Shown: one piece after another, positions 48,986 to 57,849 of the stretch
Position numbering within the stretch: the first letter of the stretch is position 1
Layout of the letters: each line of letters starts with the position of its first letter
Origin: Aeromonas dhakensis
GTDB taxonomy: Bacteria; Pseudomonadota; Gammaproteobacteria; Enterobacterales; Aeromonadaceae
NCBI RefSeq assembly: GCF_000820305.1
Contig: NZ_CDBH01000046.1
Span: forward strand, 1-64,000
DNA: 64,000 bases
Direction of reading: 5' to 3'
The notes under the pieces: model-generated
The model's database searches: none
What the model saw: only the letters and a program-made list of their open reading frames with translations
What the model was told of the DNA's origin: nothing
Program-made: the position numbers and the translations under genes

Positions 48986-49133
48986 GTTGTCCAAGCTGCC
49001 GCACCAGCAGCGAGCTCAGAGCGGGCGATAGCAGCTGGAAACTGGTATGCAGCTACTGAGTTGTCCAGGCTGCTGTACCAGCAGCGAGCTCAGAGCGGGC
49101 GGCGGCAGCTGGAAACTGGTGTGTAGCTACTGA
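48929..49133 (+). repeat. 74-bp tandem repeat of the chitinase 3' end, three copies
   Basis: ACCAGCAGCGAGC starts at 48929, 49003 and 49077 and each unit ends with a copy of the chitinase stop region (AGCTACTGA, stops at 48985, 49059 and 49133). The first unit is coding; units two and three lie after the stop and are noncoding, since 74 is not a multiple of three. The copies differ by scattered substitutions. Confidence 0.93.
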
Positions 49134-49194
49134 TGACCGTTTGAGAGGCAGGCCGGCACTCTGCATGGCCTGTTCTCTCGCAAGGTAATGACCC

Positions 49195-49223
49195 AATCCG
49201 GAGCCCAGGCTCCGGATTTTTTT
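49195..49223 (+). terminator. Terminator of the chitinase gene
   Basis: Stem ATCCGGAGCC / GGCTCCGGAT, 3-base loop, then TTTTTTT, beyond the 74-bp repeats. Confidence 0.9.
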
Positions 49224-49248
49224 ATGGCGGGGTAATAAAGGCAGGGGC

Positions 49249-49275
49249 ATAAAAAAGACCGCTCCGGGGAGCGGC
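49249..49275 (-). terminator. Terminator of the TonB2 gene cluster
   Basis: Minus-strand stem CCGCTCC / GGAGCGG followed by TCTTTTTT, about 125 bp after the stop of the last gene. The 265-bp gap 49134-49399 holds the two terminators and nothing else I recognise. Confidence 0.8.
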
Positions 49276-49399
49276 CAATTGCCACCAAGGCAATCTGCGG
49301 GGTAATCCCCTTGTTGTTGATCGGCAGGGCGGGAGCCCGTACTGCCGAGAGTTGTTGCGTGCCTTGCCGAGAGATGGCCCCGGTCGGCACGCGGTTTGG

Positions 49400-50635
49400 T
49401 TACTGGGTGACGGCGCCGCCCTGCTGCTCTTTCAAGAAGCTGATCCAGGGCGAGGCGCGGCCGCTGACGTTGCCGTTCTGGGCAGCCTGGGTGAAGGCGG
49501 AGAGTGCCTCCTTCGGCTTTTGCTGCTCAAAATAGGCAACCCCGGTCAGGAACTTCAGATCCGCCCGCTGCTCGCCGCTGGCGTTGGCGGCAGGCTTGGC
49601 GGCGAAGGCCACCAGATCCTGGTAGCGCTTGCTCTGGATCATCATGCGCGCCATCTTCAGCTGCAGATCGGCACTGGGGGCCAGCTTGTAGGACTTGGCC
49701 AGGGTGTCGATGGCCGGGTCCAGCTCCTTGGCCTGGTGCCAGTAGTTGGCCAGCGTCTTGTAGTTGGCTGCGTTGCTCTCGATGGTCCCTTCCTTCATCG
49801 CCTTCTCCATCACGCGGGCGGCGCGGTGGGGAATGCCGGCGAAGGCCAGGTAGTTGGCGAGGCGCTGCAGCTCGCTGGCTTCGGTCAGCATGCCAAGGTT
49901 GTAGGCGCCTTCCAGCGCCGCCAGGGCCTTGGCATCGTTGCCCGCCTGCATGTGCATGGCCGACAGCTGGGTCCAGTACTTCTTCTTCTCCGGGTAGCGG
50001 TCGACCAGTGCGGTCAGCACCTCGGTGGCCGGCTTGTACTGCTTCAGCTCGTAGTGGGCCGCCATCTTCAGCAGGTACCAGGACTCCGGCGCCTTGCCCG
50101 CGGAGAGCTTGATCGCGTTGTCCACCGCCGGAATGGCTTCCCGATACTGCTTGAGTTGCACATGGGCGTTGGCCAGCGTGATGTAGGCGTGCGGGGTCGG
50201 TTTCTCGTCCTTGCCGAGGTTCGCGAACCACTGGTTCATGGTGTTGATGGAGGCCTTGAAGTTCCCCTCCGCCATGTAGAGCTGGGCCAGGTTGTAGCGC
50301 ACCTGCTGGGCCACCGGCTGGGGCAGCCCGCCGGTGGCGATGGCATCGGCGAAGTACTTGGTCGCCTGACCGTACTTCTCCTGTTGCGCCGCCACGAAGC
50401 CCAGGGTCTGCAGAATGACCCCCTTGTCGTAGACCCGCTCGCCGGCGCTGGACAGCGCCTCCTGCAGCTTGGCATTGGCCTCGCCGTATTTCTTCTCGGT
50501 GATCAGTGCCTGCGCCTTGTTGACCGCGCGGTAGGCGCGGTCAGAGAGGGCGGGCTGCTCGGCGGCCCAACCGGCGGTGCTGAGCAGCACCGCCATGGCG
50601 ACCGGGGCGAGGATCAGGGTGTGTAACTTTTTCAT
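49400..50635 (-). CDS. TPR protein of the TonB2 cluster
   Basis: A 411-residue exported protein (signal peptide ending STAGWAA) made of tandem tetratricopeptide-like helical pairs, with a helical-repeat pattern visible from QALITEKKYGEANAKLQEAL to SAFTQAAQNGN. It is the last gene of the TonB2 cluster and corresponds by position to the TPR gene that follows tonB2 in Vibrio. Its exact function is not settled; a scaffold role in the periplasm is inferred. RBS AAGGAAG, 11 bp after tonB2. Confidence 0.85.
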   Translation of the reverse strand: MKKLHTLILAPVAMAVLLSTAGWAAEQPALSDRAYRAVNKAQALITEKKYGEANAKLQEALSSAGERVYDKGVILQTLGFVAAQQEKYGQATKYFADAIATGGLPQPVAQQVRYNLAQLYMAEGNFKASINTMNQWFANLGKDEKPTPHAYITLANAHVQLKQYREAIPAVDNAIKLSAGKAPESWYLLKMAAHYELKQYKPATEVLTALVDRYPEKKKYWTQLSAMHMQAGNDAKALAALEGAYNLGMLTEASELQRLANYLAFAGIPHRAARVMEKAMKEGTIESNAANYKTLANYWHQAKELDPAIDTLAKSYKLAPSADLQLKMARMMIQSKRYQDLVAFAAKPAANASGEQRADLKFLTGVAYFEQQKPKEALSAFTQAAQNGNVSGRASPWISFLKEQQGGAVTQ

Positions 50636-50646
50636 CGCCACCTTCC

Positions 50647-51282
50647 TTAGTTGGTCGCAAACTCGATCTCTTGCTGCATGCGACTGGCCTGCGGCTTGCC
50701 ATCCACCATGGCCGGTTTGAACGTCCATTTGGCGATGGTCTGGCGCGCTGCCTTGCCGAGGTCGTAGCTGCGTGGCTCTTCCTTGACGATCCGCACGTTG
50801 CTGACGGTGCCGCGTTCGGTGACGGTGAACTCCACCAGCACCTTGCCGGAGGCGAGGCCGGCCAGCGCCGCCTTGCGGGGCATCATGGGCTCGAAGGTCG
50901 CCAGTGGAATGGCGCCGTTGTTGCCACCCATGCCGCCGCCACCGCCACCAGTGCTGTAGGCACCCAGGGCGTTGCCGCCGCCGATGTTGACCGGGATGTC
51001 GAGTTTGGGCATGTCCATCGGCGAGCTCTCCATCTGCGGCCGATCCGTGCTCGCCACTTCCATCTCGGGAGGGGGCGGCGGGCGTTTCGGAGGCGGCGGT
51101 TTGGGCAGCTCACGTTGTCTCTCTTGCAGGGTCTCCTGAGGCTTGAGGCGAATGAAGTCGGTCATGGTGACGTCCTCCTTCTCCGTCAGCTCCCGGTGAT
51201 CCGGCGTGATGAGCTTGTTCATTCCCAGGAACAGGAAGAACACCACCACGCAGGAGACCGCTAACGATATCAGGTATCTCAT
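50647..51282 (-). CDS. tonB2: TonB2-type energy transducer
   Basis: A 211-residue TonB-like protein: N-terminal transmembrane helix (ISLAVSCVVVFFLFLGM), a short proline-rich stretch (PKPPPPKRPPPPPEME), a glycine-rich linker, and a C-terminal domain (KVLVEFTVTERGTVSNVRIV, KAARQTIAKWTFKPAMVDGK) with the mixed alpha/beta fold that touches receptor TonB boxes. Shorter than TonB1 with a brief linker, as in the TonB2 systems of Vibrio and relatives. Its partners are the ExbD2 and ExbB2 encoded just upstream. Confidence 0.92.
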   Translation of the reverse strand: MRYLISLAVSCVVVFFLFLGMNKLITPDHRELTEKEDVTMTDFIRLKPQETLQERQRELPKPPPPKRPPPPPEMEVASTDRPQMESSPMDMPKLDIPVNIGGGNALGAYSTGGGGGGMGGNNGAIPLATFEPMMPRKAALAGLASGKVLVEFTVTERGTVSNVRIVKEEPRSYDLGKAARQTIAKWTFKPAMVDGKPQASRMQQEIEFATN

Positions 51283-51298
51283 GGCATTCGCTCCGGCA

Positions 51299-51706
51299 TC
51301 AGCTGCTCTTGTCGGCGGCGATGGAGATGTTCTGGACACCGGCCATGCGGATCTGATCCATGACCTGGACCACCAGACCGGAACGGGATTCGCTGTCGGC
51401 CTGGATCACCACGGCGCTCTCCGGGTTCTCTGCCCGCAGCCGCTCGATGTTGGCACGCACGGCACCCACTTCGACGATGCGCTTGTCGACCCAGACCTGG
51501 CCGTTCTCGCGGACCGCGACCATGATGTTCCCCTTCTTCACCGTTTCGGCCGTGCTGGCGCTCGGGCGGTTGATCTCCACGCCGGACTCCTTGACGAACG
51601 AGGTGGTGACGATGAAGAAGATCAGCATGATGAACACTATGTCCAGCATGGGGGTCAAATCGATGGCCGCCTCATCAGCACTGCTGTCGCTGTGACGTTT
51701 TCTCAT
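51299..51706 (-). CDS. exbD2: ExbD2-type biopolymer transport protein
   Basis: A 135-residue protein with one N-terminal membrane helix containing the proton-pathway Asp (LTPMLDIVFIMLIFFIVTTSF) and a periplasmic domain. It forms the energy-harvesting complex with ExbB. Located between exbB2 and tonB2. Confidence 0.94.
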   Translation of the reverse strand: MRKRHSDSSADEAAIDLTPMLDIVFIMLIFFIVTTSFVKESGVEINRPSASTAETVKKGNIMVAVRENGQVWVDKRIVEVGAVRANIERLRAENPESAVVIQADSESRSGLVVQVMDQIRMAGVQNISIAADKSS

Positions 51707-51773
51707 GGCAAAAACTCCTTGCTTGTTCTGTGCCCCCGCCAGAACCGGGTCCGGCGGGGGAGTGCATCCTGCA

Positions 51774-52301
51774 TCAGCCGTGTTTCAGGTTGTCTTCCAG
51801 CTTCTGCACGGCCAGCTTGGCCTTGTGATCGAGCCGGCTGACAAAAAACAGACCGGAAAGGGCGGCAATCATGCCCGCCATGGTCGGTACCGTCGCCTTG
51901 GAGATCCCCGAGGCCATCGCCCTGGGGGAGCCGGTGCCGGTGATGGCCAGGGTGTCGAACACCTGCACCATGCCGACCACGGTCCCAAGCAGTCCCATCA
52001 GCGGGCAGAGGGCGATCAGCACCTTGATGACCGGCATCCCCTTGTCCACCGCCATGGCCACCCGGGAGACCAGCTCGCGGCGGATCTGCCTGGCGGACCA
52101 GGAGAGGTGATCGCTGCGGGCCAGCCAGGCGGCCTTGGTCTGCTTCACCTGTTGCGGGTAGACCGCCATGAAGTAAAACCAGCGCTCCAGCAGCAGGGCC
52201 CACATCATCAGGGTCAGGAAGAACAGGGCGACCAGCACGTCGCCCCCCAATCCCAGAAACCGGCGGACCGACTCGACTTCTTCAATCAACCAGAACCACA
52301 T
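51774..52301 (-). CDS. exbB2: ExbB2-type MotA/TolQ/ExbB proton channel
   Basis: A 175-residue short ExbB with three membrane helices (VLVALFFLTLMMWALLL; the GLLGTVVGMVQVFDTLA and MAGMIAALSGLFFVSR helices). The conserved Gly-rich helix and Thr in LLGTVVGM are typical. It lacks the N-terminal extension that the adjacent TtpC-like protein carries. Confidence 0.93.
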   Translation of the reverse strand: MWFWLIEEVESVRRFLGLGGDVLVALFFLTLMMWALLLERWFYFMAVYPQQVKQTKAAWLARSDHLSWSARQIRRELVSRVAMAVDKGMPVIKVLIALCPLMGLLGTVVGMVQVFDTLAITGTGSPRAMASGISKATVPTMAGMIAALSGLFFVSRLDHKAKLAVQKLEDNLKHG

Positions 52302-52311
52302 GGGTGACTCC

Positions 52312-53685
52312 TTACGCTGCGGCTTTGGAGGCGTGCAGACGTTCCTGATAACGGGCGACGAAGCCGGCGCTCTGCTCTTCCAGCACCTGGATCAGACGGC
52401 GGCTCTGGGTCTGAACGATGGTGTAGAGGAACAGCATGGGCACCGCGACCACCAGACCCTGCATGGTGGTGACCAGGGCTTCGGAGATACCACCCGCCAT
52501 CAGCTTGGGATCGCCGGTACCGAACAGGGTGATGGCCTGGAAGGTGGCGATCATGCCGACCACGGTACCCAGCAGACCCAGCAGCGGTGCCACCGAGGCG
52601 ATCAGCTTGATGATGCTGATGCCCTTCTCGAACTTGGGCACGTTGCGCAGGATGATCTCGTCGAGCTTGGACTCCAGATCCTCGATGTTGTCGCCACGGT
52701 GCGCCTGGTAGGCGCCCAGCATCTCGCCGATGGGGTTGCCCTTGATGATCTGATCGGATTTGAGCTGCTTGCGCATGGATCCGCCGATGAGGGAGAGGCG
52801 GGCACCGCAGAACAGCGCCAGCAGGGTGCCGATGACCCCCAGTGCCAGGATCACGTAACCCACGGAGCCGCCCTGATCGATGCGCTCTTTGAGGGTTGGC
52901 GACTGCACCAGCAGGGAGAGAATCACGCCGCGGGACGGGTCGATGAAGATGGGTTCGACGCTGCCACCGCCCTGTTCAAACTTGGCGACCGGTTCCAGCA
53001 CATTGTTTTCAGGCTGACGGGAGAGCTGTTCGAACTTGCCGGTCTCCGGCACGAAGGTCAGGTACTTGCCTTCGGAGACGGTGTTGAACTCGCCGATCTG
53101 GGTGACGGTCTTCTCGGCCTGGTTGCCTTCGCCATAGACCACGGTGGCCGGGATCTGGCTCACCTTGCCACCGTCGACCATGCGGCTGAGGGTGGTGGTC
53201 CAGAAGGCGGTCAGGTCATCGCTGGAGGGGAGCTCCTTGCTCTCGGCCAGGCGGGTCAGCAGGGCGGTCTGCTCCGGATGCTCGACCCGACGGGCGGAGG
53301 CGTTGAAGATCCCCTTGAACTCGCCGGCGAACTGGCGCAGTACGCCGAACATCTCGCCCATGTTGCCGGAACGCTGGCGCAGGGTCTCGGTCAGCTCGGT
53401 CAGCTGCTTGTCATTGGCATCAAAAGTGGCCTTGAGCTGCTCGCCTCTGGCGGTCTCGGCAGCCAGGTCGGCCTTGGCCTTGGCCAGCAGGGCGGTCTGC
53501 TCGTTCTTGTCGGCCAGGAAGCGGGCTTCCCGCTCCTTGTTGAGCTGGGATTCAGTGGTGCTGGCAGCCTTGACCTGATTGAGCAGGGCGTTCAGATCCA
53601 CCGGTTTCTCGGCGGCGGTCACCGGCAGGGTGACCAGGGTAGCGCCCGCGATCAGCGAGGCGATGGCAAGTTTGATTCCTTTCAT
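52312..53685 (-). CDS. ttpC: TtpC-like TonB2-system protein (extended MotA/TolQ/ExbB family)
   Basis: A 457-residue protein: signal peptide (LVTLPVTAA), a long periplasmic region with a predicted coiled coil (about residues 30-120; KEREARFLADKNEQTALLAK), then three ExbB-like helices in the C-terminal third (VGYVILALGVIGTLLALF, VAPLLGLLGTVVGMIATF, ALVTTMQGLVVAVPMLFL). In Vibrio the TtpC protein is required for TonB2-dependent uptake. The start overlaps the stop of the DUF3450 gene (ATGA), and exbB2 starts 10 bp after its stop. Confidence 0.9.
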   Translation of the reverse strand: MKGIKLAIASLIAGATLVTLPVTAAEKPVDLNALLNQVKAASTTESQLNKEREARFLADKNEQTALLAKAKADLAAETARGEQLKATFDANDKQLTELTETLRQRSGNMGEMFGVLRQFAGEFKGIFNASARRVEHPEQTALLTRLAESKELPSSDDLTAFWTTTLSRMVDGGKVSQIPATVVYGEGNQAEKTVTQIGEFNTVSEGKYLTFVPETGKFEQLSRQPENNVLEPVAKFEQGGGSVEPIFIDPSRGVILSLLVQSPTLKERIDQGGSVGYVILALGVIGTLLALFCGARLSLIGGSMRKQLKSDQIIKGNPIGEMLGAYQAHRGDNIEDLESKLDEIILRNVPKFEKGISIIKLIASVAPLLGLLGTVVGMIATFQAITLFGTGDPKLMAGGISEALVTTMQGLVVAVPMLFLYTIVQTQSRRLIQVLEEQSAGFVARYQERLHASKAAA

Positions 53686-54446
53686 GATGCTTTCTCCGCA
53701 GTTTGAACCGGCAGCTTGATGAGGGCGGGAGGCGCCTGCTTCTTGGCGATGCGAAGGCCCTGTTCCACTGCACTGCGATACTCCTGGGGCAACTCTTCCC
53801 ACTGGCGGGTCTGCTTGTTCCACATGCCGGTTTCCTGGCCGTCCGGGGACTGGTAGAGCAGGGCGATGCGGCCGACGCGCAGGAACTCGTAAGTCTTCTC
53901 GCTGCCATCCTTGTCCAGGCTGGCCTTGTAGGACTCGATGGTGCGGCTGAAGCCCTCCTCGATCTGATAGGCCTCCAGGATCTTGCGGTACTTCTCGGAG
54001 ATGGTGACATCGGCCCGGTTCATCAGGTCGGTCAGGGCCGCCACGCGGTCCTCCCGCTCAACCTTCTGGAACGGCAGGTCCAGCGAGACGAACTGGTCGA
54101 GGGAGTCGATCATCTTGAGCATCAAGGGCACCACTTCGGTGCTGGTCTGATCGATCTGGGCGATCTGGCGCTGCATGGAGGCCAGCTCGCTGCTCTGGGA
54201 TTCGACCATCTTGCCCACCTGCTCGTTGTAGGTGCGCAGGCTGTCGACCTGGCGCAGAGCGGCCTTGTACTGGGCGAGGGCGGATTCGGCAGAGTCGGCG
54301 TAGTTGTCGATCTTCTGCTGGGAAACTTTGGATGCATTGTCGGTGGCGGCTTGAGCGTCCACTGCCTGGCTGGCAGAGGCGGCACTCAGATTGAAGCTGG
54401 TCAGCAAGGCAGCAGAAACCAGGCTGCCGAGGAGCGCTTTCTTCAT
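53682..54446 (-). CDS. DUF3450 protein of the TonB2 cluster
   Basis: A 254-residue exported protein (signal peptide MKKALLGSLVSAALLTSFNL region) mostly helical, with heptad-like stretches (YKAALRQVDSLRTYNEQVGK, QSSELASMQRQIAQIDQTS) and a C-terminal block (RIALLYQSPDGQETGMWNK) typical of DUF3450. These proteins sit just upstream of ttpC in Vibrio, Shewanella and Aeromonas. Role unknown; a periplasmic partner of TtpC is inferred. An in-frame ATG at 54467 is an alternative start. Confidence 0.87.
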   Translation of the reverse strand: MKKALLGSLVSAALLTSFNLSAASASQAVDAQAATDNASKVSQQKIDNYADSAESALAQYKAALRQVDSLRTYNEQVGKMVESQSSELASMQRQIAQIDQTSTEVVPLMLKMIDSLDQFVSLDLPFQKVEREDRVAALTDLMNRADVTISEKYRKILEAYQIEEGFSRTIESYKASLDKDGSEKTYEFLRVGRIALLYQSPDGQETGMWNKQTRQWEELPQEYRSAVEQGLRIAKKQAPPALIKLPVQTAEKAS

Positions 54447-54506
54447 TGTAATTGTCCTTGTTTTCATAGGATTACCCTATCTCCGTAACTTCCTTGGACG
54501 TTGGGC

Positions 54507-54532
54507 AAAGCCGGCCCGACCGGGCCGGCTTA
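54507..54532 (-). terminator. Hairpin between the TonB receptor gene and the TonB2 cluster
   Basis: A GC-rich minus-strand stem AAGCCGGCCC / GGGCCGGCTT with only a short T tract after it, so it may be a partial terminator that lets some readthrough into the DUF3450 gene. Confidence 0.55.
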
Positions 54533-54556
54533 GGTTGGTATATCAACGAGAGTTGA

Positions 54557-57112
54557 TTAGAACTTCTGGGTGTAGTCGAGGTAGACGATGCGTCCGTCGA
54601 TGCTGTAGAGATCTTCGTCGTAGGTGAAGCCGTCGCTGGAGAGCGAGGGGCCTACGTTGAACATGTTCTTCACACCGGCTTGCAGCTTGCCGTTCCAGGG
54701 GGTGTTAACACCGACGTTCAGGTTCCAGGTGGTCTGGGAGGCGATATGGCCCTCGGTCCGACCGTCAACATAGTCCTGGCTCTGGGAGTCGATGTAGTTG
54801 GCACTCAGGTAGGCATCCATGTTCCACCACTGCGGCACATTGACCCCGACACCGGAGTTGAAGCGCAGTTCAGGCTTGGCGTTCCAGCCCTTCTTGTCGA
54901 CCATGGGACCACCGGCGAACAGACCCTCTTCGTATTTCAGAATGTAGGTGCTGCCGAAGTCGTAGCGCACAGTCGCGACGTTGAAGTCGTACTTGTAGTC
55001 AGCCTTGAAGTCCAGACCGCTGGTCTTGAGCTGGCCCAGGTTGACCATGCCGGCATAAACCTGCTCCACATCGCCGTTGGCATCGCGGATGACGTTCGGG
55101 TTGCTGCCAGTGTTCAGCTCCTGATAGAACTGGGTCTGGGTGGTGGCCAGCTGGATCACGTCATCAATCTTGATGTAGTAGTAGTCCAGCGAGAGGTTGA
55201 GGTCGTCGATCGGGCTGTAGGCAGCGCCGATGCCGAAGGTGTCAGCCGTCTCTTCCTTCAGGTTCTTGTTGGATTGGCGAACCGTGGTGTACTGCTCTTC
55301 CGGGCAGTTGGCGACACCGTTGGCCTGGCAGGAGACATAGTCCTTGGCGTAGTCGGCGGAGTCGGCATCGGCCGCGTACAGGTCGTCCAGACCCGGGGCA
55401 CGGAAGGACTGCGACCAGGAGGTGCGGAACAACAGGTTGTCCAGCGGCTGATAGCGCAGGCTCGCCTTGGGCGAGAAGGCGCTGCCGAAGTCGCTGTACT
55501 TGTCGAAACGACCGGCCAGGTTCAGCTCGATCTGCTCGGTGATGGGGATCAGGCTCTCGATGTAGGCGGCGAAGACGTCGCGCACACCACTGCCCGAGTT
55601 GCCGGAAGAGCCGATGACGTTGCCGGCCGCAGACTGGCTGTCATAGGTGTCGGAGTAAACCCAGTCGTTGTACTCGGCCCCCAGGTACCAGCCGATGGGG
55701 CCGGCCGGCAGCTCGCCCATGCTCCAGCCCAGGCCACCGTACCACTGGAAGAAGTCCATCTTGGAGGTGCGGCTGGTGTCGTAGGAGAGGCTGTTGGTGG
55801 CGGCACTGGAGAACTCGCCGTTCTTGAAGTTGCCGCTGTCGACCTCCTGCTGGACCGCCGGATTCAGCACATAGCCGGTCCCGCGGTTCTTGTTGTCGGT
55901 CTTGGAGTACATGTAGCCCGCATTCCACTCCACATCGCCCACCGCTTCGGTCGGCAATGTGCCCTCGAAGCCCAGGTTCATGCTGCCGGTCATGTCGGTG
56001 ACGTCGTTGTCACGGGGGCCGACGTTGCTGAAGCGATAGTAGACGGTAGCCTTGTCGCCGATGAAGCCGTTGTCGGCCAGCAGCTGGGCGCCGCCCGGAG
56101 TGGTACCGTCGATGCTGAAGGGACCGGCGGCTGGGGCGAAGCGGCCGAAGCTGGTGACCCGCGAGCCGATCAGCTGGGGTACGAAATCGACGTTGTCATT
56201 GATGTGATAGCGGCCGTTGACATAGACGGTGTCCCGGGTACGGGAAGCGGTCTTGGCGGCGACCTGGGCAAAGTCGAAGCGGCAGGCGGTACCGACCGGC
56301 ACGAAGCCGGGACCGGTATTGGCGCAGTCGATGCCGTCCAGGGTACGGGTGACCGTCTTGCCGGTGGCGGCATCGATCCCCTTGATGTTGCGGCCATACA
56401 GGCTGGGAGCAGACGAGCCCTGCAACGCCAGGTAGTCGCGATCCTTGTAGTAGATCTCATCCTTGACGTCGTGCTCGTACACCATCATCAGGGAACCCTT
56501 CTCCCCGGTGATGCCGCTGACGATGGAACCGCTCTTCTCGTCACCACCCTCTTCGGTGGGAGAGCCGATACGGCCCTGGAATTCCAGCCCTTCATAGTCC
56601 TGTTTCAGGATGACGTTGATGACGCCGCCGATGGCATCGGAACCGTACAGGGCAGAGCCGCCGTCCAGGTTCACTTCAACCCGCTCCACCGCCGCCATGG
56701 GGATGGAGTTGAGGTTGATGGAGCTGCCACCGATGGAAGGAGAACCGGCGACCCGCTTGCCGTTGAGCAGCACCAGAGTGCGCTCTGAGCCAAGCCCGCG
56801 CAGGCTGACGGTGGCCTGGGATTGGGCTGAGCTGCCGGAGGAGGGGGAGATACTACCGAAGGAGTTGTAGGAAGCCTGCTTCAGGTAGTCGGCCACGGTC
56901 TGCTGACCGGATTGTTCGATCTTGGCCTTGCTGATGGCGACGACCGGGGTGGCGCCTTCCACGTCGACACGGGAGATGCGCGAGCCGGTAACCTTGATCT
57001 TCTGGAGTTTTTCGACGTTTTGGCCTTCTTCGGCCAAGACAGGGGTGGCCACTACTGCCGCGCTCGCCAAGGCAAACGCAACGGCAGCAGAGAGTCTGCT
57101 TTTCCTAAGCAT
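54557..57112 (-). CDS. TonB-dependent outer-membrane receptor
   Basis: An 851-residue receptor: signal peptide (ending TPVLAEEG), plug domain with KVTGSRISRVDVEG, LRGLGSERTLVLLNGKR and NLNSIPMAAVERVEVNLDG, and a 22-strand barrel ending in Phe (LDYTQKF). Motif use (SRI.. VTGSRI, GSALYGSDAIGGVINV) is that of the receptors of Shewanella/Vibrio/Xanthomonas type that take up carbohydrates, nucleosides or peptides rather than classic siderophore receptors, but the ligand is not known. It is directly upstream of the TonB2 genes, so it is likely a dedicated client. RBS AGGAAGG. Confidence 0.92.
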   Translation of the reverse strand: MLRKSRLSAAVAFALASAAVVATPVLAEEGQNVEKLQKIKVTGSRISRVDVEGATPVVAISKAKIEQSGQQTVADYLKQASYNSFGSISPSSGSSAQSQATVSLRGLGSERTLVLLNGKRVAGSPSIGGSSINLNSIPMAAVERVEVNLDGGSALYGSDAIGGVINVILKQDYEGLEFQGRIGSPTEEGGDEKSGSIVSGITGEKGSLMMVYEHDVKDEIYYKDRDYLALQGSSAPSLYGRNIKGIDAATGKTVTRTLDGIDCANTGPGFVPVGTACRFDFAQVAAKTASRTRDTVYVNGRYHINDNVDFVPQLIGSRVTSFGRFAPAAGPFSIDGTTPGGAQLLADNGFIGDKATVYYRFSNVGPRDNDVTDMTGSMNLGFEGTLPTEAVGDVEWNAGYMYSKTDNKNRGTGYVLNPAVQQEVDSGNFKNGEFSSAATNSLSYDTSRTSKMDFFQWYGGLGWSMGELPAGPIGWYLGAEYNDWVYSDTYDSQSAAGNVIGSSGNSGSGVRDVFAAYIESLIPITEQIELNLAGRFDKYSDFGSAFSPKASLRYQPLDNLLFRTSWSQSFRAPGLDDLYAADADSADYAKDYVSCQANGVANCPEEQYTTVRQSNKNLKEETADTFGIGAAYSPIDDLNLSLDYYYIKIDDVIQLATTQTQFYQELNTGSNPNVIRDANGDVEQVYAGMVNLGQLKTSGLDFKADYKYDFNVATVRYDFGSTYILKYEEGLFAGGPMVDKKGWNAKPELRFNSGVGVNVPQWWNMDAYLSANYIDSQSQDYVDGRTEGHIASQTTWNLNVGVNTPWNGKLQAGVKNMFNVGPSLSSDGFTYDEDLYSIDGRIVYLDYTQKF

Positions 57113-57849
57113 CGCTTATATCCTTCCTGGTTGTTTTTTTGTTTGCTTCCATACCGCCCTCGTTGGGGCGATGCGTAAGGCTTATCAAGGTTTGGCGGTT
57201 GACGTCAATTGAGGCGGTACGGATGGGGGCGTGGCGGGCAATAAGATGACTATGTTTTATTTTTTCGCATTTGGCAGAGATTTATTCTGATTTGGTAACG
57301 TTTTCCTATGTAAAGGTTTTGTTAAAGCAAATTGATTCCAGTTTATTGATTAATTTTGAACTTATCGATAAGGGTGGTGTCTTTCTGGGTTTTATATTGT
57401 TGAGTTAGGTATTTTTAGCATTATTGTCTGTTTTGGTAGTGTGTTCGGCTGAGGTTCAGGCTGGGCGCCGGCCACCTATTTATGTGCAGCCATATAGAGA
57501 AGGTGTTCTTTTGTGGGGTTTGCTTTAAGTAGCTGTTTTTAATGGTTTATTTAATTTATTTGCTGGTTTTTATCTGTTTTGTTGAATTACTAAACGTTAT
57601 TTAAGTTGTTCATCTTGTAGTTTTTTATCTTGAAGTTGCGAATTTCAGAAAAAACTCACGATAAATTCCACTGCACAAGCCGGGACCAGAATGCACCCCT
57701 AGTTCTACTTGATTTTTGTTGCAGAGCTTTTACAGTGACCGAGCGGATAGTCTGTCAATCATCGGCTATTCAGTGAGTAATGCCAGGAAGGACGGGCCCG
57801 TCACCGGATGTGACTGGCCATAAAAGAACAACAAGGACGAGGTTCCACC
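57113..57849. other. Long AT-rich divergent intergenic region
   Basis: The 737 bp between the TonB receptor and the peptide transporter operon contain a block (about 57240-57660) visibly much richer in A and T than the rest of the window. It has palindrome-like CTTATCGATAAG (57360-57371), many TTTATT-type runs, no long ORF and no clear RNA gene. It must hold two divergent promoters. A TGTGA half-site occurs near the right end (~57807), but no full CRP or Fur site was seen. Confidence 0.7.

Noticed and set aside
45962..48994. A 1010-codon minus-strand frame opposite the chitinase gene
   Set aside because: It mirrors the chitinase codons, has no ribosome site or family similarity, and the plus-strand gene is clear.
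57360..57371. CTTATCGATAAG palindrome as a Fur box
   Set aside because: It lacks the GATAAT-type hexamer array of a Fur site; noted only as a palindrome.
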